A stretch of DNA of 12,247 nucleotides. Origin: CAZRZN01 sp964604565. GTDB taxonomy: Bacteria > Pseudomonadota > Alphaproteobacteria > Rhodobacterales > Rhodobacteraceae. The stretch is from assembly GCA_964604565.1 (NCBI GenBank), contig CAZRZN010000116.1:1-12247 (forward strand), in the 5' to 3' direction. The translations under genes and the position numbers were made by a program. Under the pieces are notes generated by a model. The model was given only the letters and a program-made list of their open reading frames with translations. It had not been told where the DNA came from and did not search any database. Positions within the stretch are counted from its first letter, which is position 1. Every line of letters starts with the position of its first letter. Shown piece after piece: positions 1 to 5,531 of this stretch.

Positions 1-182
1 CCCGCCATGCCGTCAAGGATGCGGTTGCCCTCGCTGTCGGTCAGCCAGCAGCCATCGGCGCGGGTGATGACCCGGGCGCCCTTGGCAGCCAGTCCGGCGC
101 CGTGGGTAAAGGGATGCAGGTGATGCGCGGCGTCAAGCGCCTGCAATTCGGCAGTGGGCGAATTCGGGGTGAGGATGGTCAT
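1..182 (-). CDS. Class III aminotransferase, SpuC-like (putrescine/polyamine:pyruvate type), N-terminal part only
   Basis: This is the first 60 codons of a leftward gene cut by the window edge. The protein begins MTILTPNSPTAEL and includes HHLHPFTH, KGARVIT and DSEGNRILDGMAG. These match the N-terminal signature of class III PLP-dependent aminotransferases of the SpuC group (HHLPPFT, KGARIIT and DSEGNKILDAMAG, as I recall them). Such enzymes move the amino group of putrescine or related amines to pyruvate in the cytoplasm. The start is fixed by a perfect AGGAGG (complement of 189-194) six bases upstream of ATG. The PLP lysine and the rest of the fold lie outside the window, so substrate cannot be judged directly. 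Beta-alanine, taurine or GABA transaminases share this N-terminus, but the adjacent polyamine importer favours a polyamine substrate. The family call is strong; the substrate is inferred from context. Confidence 0.85.
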   Translation of the reverse strand, partial: MTILTPNSPTAELQALDAAHHLHPFTHGAGLAAKGARVITRADGCWLTDSEGNRILDGMA

Positions 183-209
183 ACGGCGCCTCCTGAAACG
201 GTCGACGGC

Positions 210-237
210 AGAATATGATCAAATTTCAGACTGTCAA
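210..237 (-). promoter_or_regulatory. Predicted sigma-70 promoter of the SpuC-like aminotransferase
   Basis: On the minus strand TTGACA (complement of 232-237, a perfect -35) is followed after 16 bases by TATTCT (complement of 210-215, a good -10). Transcription would start near 203, giving a leader of about 20 bases that contains the AGGAGG ribosome site. The word TTTGATCATA lies in the spacer and overlaps the -10, where a bound repressor would block polymerase. This is a reading of consensus elements, not a measured start. Confidence 0.6.
214..223. promoter_or_regulatory. Candidate regulator site TATGATCAAA, copy 1
   Basis: The 10-bp word TATGATCAAA, with palindromic core TGATCA, overlaps the -10 of the aminotransferase promoter. 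The identical word occurs at 1247-1256 in the divergent GntR/potF promoter region. The GntR protein encoded between the two copies is the obvious candidate ligand. Chance sharing of 10 bp between two short intergenic regions is unlikely but not excluded. Confidence 0.35.
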
Positions 238-345
238 TCGAATCGCCCTTGGCACGCAGAGAACGGGGCATTCAACGCTGAGGCGGTCTTTCTTCCGGTC
301 AAATTCAAGACTGCCGGGTGCACGGCATTAGGGCGCACCGTCTAA

Positions 346-403
346 GCGGCCCCTGCGGACTGACAAGGCTGCGTCAGGGCCGCGTGCTCCCTGCGCAGGG
401 CAC
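346..403 (-). terminator. Two tandem GC-rich hairpins, possible factor-dependent terminator of the GntR gene
   Basis: GCGGCCC (346-352) pairs with GGGCCGC (377-383), extended by two more pairs past a bulged C. Immediately next, the perfect 12-bp palindrome CCCTGCGCAGGG (389-400) is flanked by GTG/CAC pairs. They lie about 90-145 bases past the GntR stop. Neither is followed by a T-run on the minus strand, so this is not a classic intrinsic terminator. It could equally be neutral GC-rich structure. Confidence 0.25.
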
Positions 404-491
404 TGCCACGGATCCCTTTCGCAATGCAGCATCGACCGAAATTTGAACAGTGGCGTCCGACGATGCGCGCGTCCGCGACACGCGGTGCGGA

Positions 492-1160
492 TCACAGGCT
501 GCTCCGGATCATCTCCATGCCCTGCGCCACATCTTCCTTGATCGCCAGCGCCGCACGATCCGCGTCCTTATCTTTCAGCGCGGCCACAAGGTCCTTGTGA
601 CAATCCGGCAGGGACCGCGTCCCCATTTGACCGCAGACGACCCGCAGGGAGGGCCCGAACCGCAGCCAAAGCGTGTCGGTCAGCGACTGGAGGATCGGCG
701 CCTGCGCCGTGGCATTCACTTGGGCATGAAACGCGTGATTCTTTCGGAGATAGGATTCAATGTCCCCGCGCAGGATCGCCGCATCCAGATTCCTGTCGAT
801 CTCGACCAGCCGCACCACATCCTCGCGTCGCGCTCGATCGGCGGCGCGAACCGCCAGCAGCGGCTCTATCGCCAGCCGCGCCTCTGTCAGTTCGTGGATC
901 AGCGCTTCTGTCAGTGTCGGCACCTGGATCCGGCGATTGCCCAGCGCCTGCAAGGCCTGCTCTGCGGTCAGGCGGCGAATTGCCTCGCGGACCGGGGTCA
1001 TGCCTGCCCCGAGACGCTCCACCAGCCCCTGAATGGTTACCGGTTCCCCGGGTGCCAGTGACCCGAACAGAATCGCGTCGCGCAGTGCGCGATAGACCTG
1101 TTCATGGGCGGGCAATCCCGCCTGCGGTCTGATCTCTGCCACTTTTGTCACCATCGACAT
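492..1160 (-). CDS. GntR-family transcriptional regulator, FCD (FadR-like) subfamily
   Basis: A cytoplasmic DNA-binding regulator of 222 residues, the usual length for the subfamily. Residues about 18-80 form the winged helix, with the recognition segment MTPVREAIRRLTAEQAL at 54-70. Residues about 90-215 form the helical FCD ligand domain, marked by NHAFH at 141-145. The FCD metal set is normally D, H, H, H. Here I see N141, H145, H188 and D210, so two positions are substituted. I start at ATG 1160, where GGGGA precedes by about 5 bases; a second ATG two codons later is equally possible, and the longer frame from 1220 would run into the divergent promoter region. It sits between the aminotransferase and the divergent pot operon and probably regulates both, possibly as a polyamine-responsive repressor. 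The family is seen in the sequence; the targets and effector are inferred. Confidence 0.9.
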   Translation of the reverse strand: MSMVTKVAEIRPQAGLPAHEQVYRALRDAILFGSLAPGEPVTIQGLVERLGAGMTPVREAIRRLTAEQALQALGNRRIQVPTLTEALIHELTEARLAIEPLLAVRAADRARREDVVRLVEIDRNLDAAILRGDIESYLRKNHAFHAQVNATAQAPILQSLTDTLWLRFGPSLRVVCGQMGTRSLPDCHKDLVAALKDKDADRAALAIKEDVAQGMEMIRSSL

Positions 1161-1222
1161 TTTCCCCAATCTGCTTGGCCATGACGATCCCTTGCGCCCG
1201 ACCCCGGGCCGTGGAAGCATCG

Positions 1223-1252
1223 TTGAAGTTGCGCTTTAGTGCAACTTATGAT
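1223..1252 (+). promoter_or_regulatory. Predicted promoter of the potFGHI-oxidoreductase operon
   Basis: TTGAAG (1223-1228, 4/6 to consensus) and TATGAT (1247-1252, 5/6) are separated by 18 bases. The start of potF lies 52 bases downstream of the -10, with GGGAG (1293-1297) as ribosome site. The inverted repeat at 1226-1247 fills the space between the two elements, a typical repressor position. The spacer is one base longer than ideal, so basal strength may be modest. Confidence 0.5.
1226..1247. promoter_or_regulatory. Candidate operator: inverted repeat AAGTTGC-N8-GCAACTT
   Basis: AAGTTGC (1226-1232) and GCAACTT (1241-1247) are perfect inverted arms of 7 bp. Read with one mismatched pair they extend to 9-bp arms around TTTA. 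The repeat lies in the GntR/potF divergent region, between the predicted -35 and -10 of potF. It is a plausible binding site for the adjacent GntR protein, allowing autoregulation and pot control together. No copy of the full repeat was seen upstream of the aminotransferase. Confidence 0.45.
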
Positions 1253-1256
1253 CAAA
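1247..1256. promoter_or_regulatory. Candidate regulator site TATGATCAAA, copy 2
   Basis: Identical to 214-223. It begins at the end of the AAGTTGC repeat and contains the predicted -10 (TATGAT) of the pot operon. In both locations the word overlaps a -10 element. See copy 1 for the argument and its limits. Confidence 0.35.
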
Positions 1257-1303
1257 AATTGGCGACGGGGCCAAAAGAGCCCTGCCACCAACGGGAGAAC
1301 AAC

Positions 1304-2389
1304 ATGACCAAAACCCTTGTGACGATGACCGCGTCCCTTGCGCTGGTAGCCGGACTGGCCTCCGCCCAGGAAGTGCGCGTCTACAACTGGTCTGACTACA
1401 TCGACGAAAGCCTGCTGGAAAAATTCGAGGCCGAAACCGGTATAGAGCTTATCTACGACGTTTTCGACAGCAACGAAGTGCTTGAGACAAAGATGCTCGC
1501 TGGCAGCTCCGGCTATGATGTCGTCGTGCCGTCCGGGACATTCCTTCAGCGTCAGATCACGGCCGGCGCCTTTCAGAAGCTCGACGAGTCGAAACTTCCG
1601 AACCTCGACAACATGTGGGACGTGATCGCGGATCGGACAGAAGCCTACGATCCTGACAACGCCTATTCGATCAACTACATGTGGGGCACCACAGGCCTCG
1701 GCGTGAACGTCCCGAAGGTCAAGGAGATCCTCGGCGAGGATGCGCCCGTCACAAGCTGGGATCTGCTCTACAAGCCGGAGAATGCGGAAAAACTGGCGGA
1801 ATGTGGCATCTACATGCTGGACGCCCCGGCAGAGATGATCCCCGCCGCGCTGAACTATCTGGGCCTTGACCCCGACAGCCATGACCCGGAGGTGATCGAG
1901 CGGGCCGAAGAAGTTCTGATGCCGATCCGCCCCTACATCCAGAAGTTCCACAGCTCGGAATACATCAACGCGCTGGCCAATGGCGATATCTGCCTTGCAG
2001 TCGGCTGGTCCGGTGACATCCTTCAGGCGCGCGACCGCGCGGCAGAGGCCGACAACGGGGTCGAGGTCAGCTATTTCGCACCGGACGAGGGCGCGCAGAT
2101 GTGGTTTGACCAGATGGCCATACCCGTCGACGCACCCAACCCCGAAGGCGCCCATGCCTTCCTGAACTTCATCATGGACCCGGAAAACATGGCCGCGGCG
2201 TCGAACTACGTCTACTACGCCAATGGCAATCTCGCCTCTCAGGAATTCCTGCTGGAGGACGTTATCGGCGACACCGCGATCTATCCGGACGCCGCGGCGA
2301 TGGACAACACCTTCACGACCACACCCTATCCGCCACGGGTGCAGCGCGTCGTGACCCGCCTGTGGACCAAGATCAAGTCGGGCACTTGA
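1304..2389 (+). CDS. potF: Polyamine (putrescine-type) ABC transporter periplasmic binding protein, PotF-like
   Basis: This 361-residue protein starts with a signal peptide (MTKTLVTMTASLALVAGLASA, likely cut before QE) and is exported to the periplasm, where it captures the substrate for PotGHI. The mature protein follows E. coli PotF closely: YNWSDYI near the start, VFDSNEVLETKMLAGSSG, VVVPSG, LDAPAE, FHSSEYINALANGDICLAVG, GWSGD and YYANGN. Residues that hold putrescine in PotF (the W-S-D-Y block, the Ser of VPS, the Glu of the DAP segment, the Trp and Asp of GWxGD, the Asp of FDQ, the Tyr of YANG) all have counterparts. This favours putrescine or a close diamine over spermidine alone. The start is set by GGGAG six bases upstream and by the signal peptide; the frame is open upstream but that part is not protein-like. 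It is the first gene of the operon and is followed by a hairpin before potG. Confidence 0.93.
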   Translation: MTKTLVTMTASLALVAGLASAQEVRVYNWSDYIDESLLEKFEAETGIELIYDVFDSNEVLETKMLAGSSGYDVVVPSGTFLQRQITAGAFQKLDESKLPNLDNMWDVIADRTEAYDPDNAYSINYMWGTTGLGVNVPKVKEILGEDAPVTSWDLLYKPENAEKLAECGIYMLDAPAEMIPAALNYLGLDPDSHDPEVIERAEEVLMPIRPYIQKFHSSEYINALANGDICLAVGWSGDILQARDRAAEADNGVEVSYFAPDEGAQMWFDQMAIPVDAPNPEGAHAFLNFIMDPENMAAASNYVYYANGNLASQEFLLEDVIGDTAIYPDAAAMDNTFTTTPYPPRVQRVVTRLWTKIKSGT

Positions 2390-2401
2390 TTCAGACAAAT
2401 C

Positions 2402-2428
2402 CCGCGCCATCCAGACAGGGTGGCGCGG
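2402..2428 (+). other. Strong stem-loop between potF and potG
   Basis: CCGCGCCATCC (2402-2412) pairs with GGGTGGCGCGG (2418-2428) over 11 bp with a single G-T wobble, closing a 5-base AGACA loop. No T-run follows, so full termination is unlikely. In ABC importer operons such hairpins often protect the 3' end of the binding-protein message, so that this protein is made in excess over the membrane parts. That role is inferred from position. It lies 13 bases after the potF stop and 24 bases before the potG start. Confidence 0.6.
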
Positions 2429-2452
2429 CCCTGACTTGCGTGGTGGACTGAC

Positions 2453-3826
2453 ATGGCCGACTCCGTCTTTGCCCCGTGGACCGATCCGCAGGCGAAACCT
2501 CTGATCCAGTTCAAGGGCGTGACCAAGCGTTTTGGTGATTTCACTGCCATCGACGACCTGACACAGGATATCTACGAAAAGGAATTCTTTGCCCTGCTGG
2601 GTCCGTCGGGCTGCGGCAAGACCACGCTGATGCGCATGCTCGCAGGGTTTGAGACCCCGACCGAAGGCCAGATCCTGCTGGCCGGCAAGGACATCGGGCA
2701 TATCCCCCCGAACAAGCGCGCCGTGAACATGATGTTCCAGAGCTATGCGCTGTTTCCGCATCTGACGGTCGCGGACAACATCGCATTCGGTTTGCGCCGC
2801 GAGAAGAAGTCAAAGGACCAGATAGAGACCCGCGTGCAGGAGATGCTGCGCCTCACCCGACTGGAACGCTTCGCCGCCCGCAAACCGCACCAGATCTCGG
2901 GCGGTCAGCGACAGCGCGTGGCCCTTGCCCGCTCCCTCGCCAAGGCGCCCCGCCTGCTGCTTTTAGACGAACCGCTGGGCGCGCTTGATCGCAAACTGCG
3001 CGAGGAAACGCAGTTTGAACTGATGGATATTCAGGAAAAGACCGGAACGACCTTCATCATCGTCACCCACGATCAGGAAGAGGCCATGACCGTGGCCAGC
3101 CGCGTGGCGGTGATGAACGAGGGAAAGATAGTGCAGGTCGCCACGCCCGATGTGATCTACGAGGCACCCAATTCGGTCTATGTCGCGGATTTCATCGGCG
3201 ATGTGAACCTGATCCGTGGCACCGCCAAAGCGCGCGCTGATGCGACCACGACTCCTGCGCCGGAGCCTGCCCTTGCAGCCGCCCCGCCCGAGGCCAAAAG
3301 CAGCAGCAAGCCGGCAAGACCGGGGCCGAAGCCAAACGATCTTGGCCGCAAATTGCATGACAAGGTGCTCAGCCGATTGTTCGGCAAGTGGATCGACGAC
3401 GAACCCCGCCGCCTGCCGCCCCCGACAGACCCCGCCCAGGCCGCCACCGCGCCGACGCCCGCAGAAGCGTCGGCGCCTGTCCCGCCCGGCGGTCTTGAAA
3501 TCCACTGGTCAGACGGACAGACGACCTTTGTTGCCAGCAACGGTGACACAGATCTGGATGGCGAGGCGGTTGTTCTGTCCCTCCGCCCCGAAAAGGTGGG
3601 CATCTCCAAGGAGCGGCCAAAAGCCCCCAACACCCTGAAGGGCAAGGTGATCGACATTGCCTATCTCGGCAACATATCGACCTATCATGTCGAGGTCGCT
3701 GGCGGAACCATGATAAAGGCGCAAGCGGCAAACACCCGCCGCATTTCACGCCGTGACATCACCTGGGAAGACGAGGTCTGGCTGAGCTTTTCAGCCACCG
3801 CCGGTGTCGTGCTGAAGGACGTCTGA
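2453..3826 (+). CDS. potG: Polyamine ABC transporter ATP-binding protein PotG, with a long Pro/Ala-rich insertion
   Basis: This is the cytoplasmic ATPase that powers the PotHI permease. All nucleotide-binding motifs are present: Walker A GPSGCGKTT (50-58), Q-loop Q96, signature ISGGQ (148-152), Walker B LLLLDEP (168-174, catalytic E173), D-loop GALD (176-179) and H-loop H206. The C-terminal TOBE-type domain (about 250-457) contains LSLRPEK and DIAYLGNISTYHVEV, as in E. coli PotG. At 457 residues it is about 80 longer than E. coli PotG (about 377). The excess is residues about 258-346: two Pro/Ala-rich stretches flanking a charged, probably helical segment around NDLGRKLHDKVLSRLFGKW (295-313). 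The rest of the domain is intact, so the gene looks functional. A weak ribosome site GGTGGA (2442-2447) precedes the ATG. The stop overlaps potH by one base. Confidence 0.95.
   Translation: MADSVFAPWTDPQAKPLIQFKGVTKRFGDFTAIDDLTQDIYEKEFFALLGPSGCGKTTLMRMLAGFETPTEGQILLAGKDIGHIPPNKRAVNMMFQSYALFPHLTVADNIAFGLRREKKSKDQIETRVQEMLRLTRLERFAARKPHQISGGQRQRVALARSLAKAPRLLLLDEPLGALDRKLREETQFELMDIQEKTGTTFIIVTHDQEEAMTVASRVAVMNEGKIVQVATPDVIYEAPNSVYVADFIGDVNLIRGTAKARADATTTPAPEPALAAAPPEAKSSSKPARPGPKPNDLGRKLHDKVLSRLFGKWIDDEPRRLPPPTDPAQAATAPTPAEASAPVPPGGLEIHWSDGQTTFVASNGDTDLDGEAVVLSLRPEKVGISKERPKAPNTLKGKVIDIAYLGNISTYHVEVAGGTMIKAQAANTRRISRRDITWEDEVWLSFSATAGVVLKDV
3224..3490 (+). other. Pro/Ala-rich insertion region within potG
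   Basis: These codons (residues about 258-346 of PotG) split the C-terminal TOBE domain between its first strand (VNLIRGTA) and the GGLEIHWSDGQ strand. The composition is rich in Pro, Ala and Lys in the first part and Pro, Ala and Thr in the last part, with a charged central segment ending LFGKWIDDEP. The frame is intact through the whole stretch. The layout suggests flexible linkers around a short helix. I know of no named domain that matches. Confidence 0.7.
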
Positions 3827-4716
3827 TGCGCCGCCTCGTCCTCATCGCCCTGCCCTATCTCTGGCTTTTGGCGCTGTTCCTTGTGCCTTTCATCATCGTG
3901 CTGAAGATCTCGCTGTCCGATTACGCGCTGGCCCGGCCGCCCTATGCGCCGCAGCTCGACTTCAGCGAGGGATGGGCCGGCATCCGCACCTTCTTTTCCG
4001 GGCTGGACCTTGAGAATTTTGCGTTCCTGACGACCGACGACCTCTATTGGAAGGCCTACCTCAGCTCGCTTCAGATTGCCGCGATTTCGACCGCCGTCAC
4101 GCTGTTGGTGGGGTATCCGATCGCCTACGGCATGGCCCGCGCGCCCGTCGAATGGCGGCCGACCCTGTTGATGCTGGTGATCCTGCCGTTCTGGACGTCC
4201 TTTCTGATCCGGGTCTATGCATGGATCGGCATCCTGTCGACCGAAGGTGTGCTGAACCAGTTCCTGATGGCGATCGGGATCATTTCCGAACCGCTCACAA
4301 TCCTCAACACGAATTGGGCGGTCTATATCGGGGTCGTCTACACTTACCTACCCTTCATGATCCTGCCGATCTACGCCGCGCTGGAAAAGCTGGACGAAAG
4401 CCTGCTTGAGGCGGCGGAGGATCTGGGATGCTCGCGGTTCGCGGCGTTCTGGCTGGTGACTGTGCCGCTGTCACGAAACGGCATCGTCGCGGGCTGTTTT
4501 CTGGTCTTCATCCCGACCATCGGGGAATTTGTGATCCCCTCGCTTCTGGGCGGGTCCGACACGCTGATGATCGGCAAGGTGCTTTGGGAGGAATTCTTCT
4601 CCAACCGTGACTGGCCGGTGGCCTCCGCAGTGGCGGTGATCCTGCTGCTGATCCTGATCATCCCGATCATCCTGTTCCAGCGGTCCGAGGAACAGGCCCG
4701 GGAGGCCGAAAGATGA
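3826..4716 (+). CDS. potH: Polyamine ABC transporter permease PotH
   Basis: One of the two inner-membrane subunits forming the polyamine channel with PotI and driven by PotG. The 296 residues hold about six hydrophobic spans (near 5-27, 82-102, 113-135, 165-185, 220-240 and 264-284). The cytoplasmic EAA loop that docks on the ATPase is EAAEDLGCSRFAAFWLVTVP (195-214), with the conserved Gly at 201. FWTSFLIRVYAW (122-133) and the region around IGEFVIPSLLGG (232-243) are typical of PotH/PotB. The start ATG overlaps the potG stop (TGATG), with AAGGA (3815-3819) six bases upstream, indicating translational coupling. It is slightly shorter than E. coli PotH (about 317) because of a shorter N-terminus. 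Confidence 0.95.
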   Translation: MRRLVLIALPYLWLLALFLVPFIIVLKISLSDYALARPPYAPQLDFSEGWAGIRTFFSGLDLENFAFLTTDDLYWKAYLSSLQIAAISTAVTLLVGYPIAYGMARAPVEWRPTLLMLVILPFWTSFLIRVYAWIGILSTEGVLNQFLMAIGIISEPLTILNTNWAVYIGVVYTYLPFMILPIYAALEKLDESLLEAAEDLGCSRFAAFWLVTVPLSRNGIVAGCFLVFIPTIGEFVIPSLLGGSDTLMIGKVLWEEFFSNRDWPVASAVAVILLLILIIPIILFQRSEEQAREAER

Positions 4717-5531
4717 GACGCTTTTCCTGGTTCAACGCCACGTCGCTCACGCTTGGGTTTGCCTTTCTCTACCTGCCGATGGTCCTGCTGGTGGTCTATT
4801 CCTTCAACGAAAGCCGCCTTGTGACCGTCTGGGCCGGATTTTCGACCAAATGGTATGCCGAGCTGTTGCAGAACGAGGAGTTTCTCGACGCCGCCTGGGT
4901 CACGTTGAAGGTGGCATTCTTTTCGTCCACCATCGCCACGGTGCTGGGCACCATGGCGGCGCATGTTCTGGTGCGCGCCGGACGCTTTCCGGGACGCACG
5001 CTGTTTTCCGGCATGATCTACGCGCCGCTCGTCATGCCGGAGGTCATCACCGGCCTGTCGCTGCTGTTGCTGTTCATCGGCCTCGGGATGGATCGCGGCG
5101 TGCTGACCGTCGTTCTGGCGCATACCACGTTTTCGATGTGCTATGTCTCCGTCGTGGTGTCCTCGCGCCTCAGCAACTTTGACCAGTCGCTGGAGGAGGC
5201 CGCACTGGATCTGGGGGCTTCGCCGCTGGAATCCTTCATGCTGGTGACCCTGCCGATCATCGCGCCCGCGGTGATTTCCGGCTGGCTGCTGGCCTTCACC
5301 CTTTCGCTCGACGATCTGGTGATCGCCAGCTTTACCACCGGTCCCGGTGCGACCACCTTGCCGATCAAGGTCTTTTCGGCCGTCCGGCTTGGTGTCAGTC
5401 CTGAGATCAATGCGCTGTCGACCATTCTGATCGGTCTTGTGACGGTGGGTGTGGTTACCGCGTCGCTGGTGTCGAAACGCAACGCCGTGCGACAGGCCCG
5501 CGACGAACGGGCGGCACAGCGGACAGCGTGA
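4713..5531 (+). CDS. potI: Polyamine ABC transporter permease PotI
   Basis: The second permease subunit, partner of PotH in the inner membrane. It has 272 residues and six predicted spans (near 12-32, 64-86, 98-122, 130-150, 183-203 and 235-255). The EAA loop is EEAALDLGASPLESFMLVTL (161-180), with the conserved Gly at 168. YLPMVLLVVYSFNES (20-34) and LAFTLSLDDLVIASFTTGPG (193-212) are characteristic of PotI/PotC. It overlaps potH by four bases (ATGA), with GGGAGG (4700-4705) seven bases upstream, so translation is probably coupled. It also overlaps the following oxidoreductase gene by four bases. Confidence 0.95.
   Translation: MRRFSWFNATSLTLGFAFLYLPMVLLVVYSFNESRLVTVWAGFSTKWYAELLQNEEFLDAAWVTLKVAFFSSTIATVLGTMAAHVLVRAGRFPGRTLFSGMIYAPLVMPEVITGLSLLLLFIGLGMDRGVLTVVLAHTTFSMCYVSVVVSSRLSNFDQSLEEAALDLGASPLESFMLVTLPIIAPAVISGWLLAFTLSLDDLVIASFTTGPGATTLPIKVFSAVRLGVSPEINALSTILIGLVTVGVVTASLVSKRNAVRQARDERAAQRTA

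Larger units (their letters stand above)
195..491. other. Intergenic region between the GntR 3' end and the aminotransferase start
   Basis: This stretch of about 300 bases contains no convincing gene; the short frames here lack a ribosome site and any family resemblance. Its left end holds the aminotransferase promoter. The middle holds two adjacent GC-rich hairpins (346-383 and 384-403) that could end GntR transcription. The remainder, roughly 240-345 and 404-491, shows nothing I can name. Confidence 0.6.

Noticed and set aside
450..1061. A 203-codon plus-strand frame opposite the GntR gene
   Set aside because: It is a shadow frame; the minus strand encodes a recognisable winged helix and FCD domain.
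1145..1303. N-terminal extension of PotF by 53 codons
   Set aside because: The extension would bury the signal peptide and cover the divergent promoter; GGGAG and the export signal fix the start at 1304.
1148..2761. A 537-codon open frame on the minus strand across potF and the start of potG
   Set aside because: It is antisense to clearly conserved proteins, is rich in His, Arg and Gly as expected of GC-rich shadow frames, and has no ribosome site or family resemblance.
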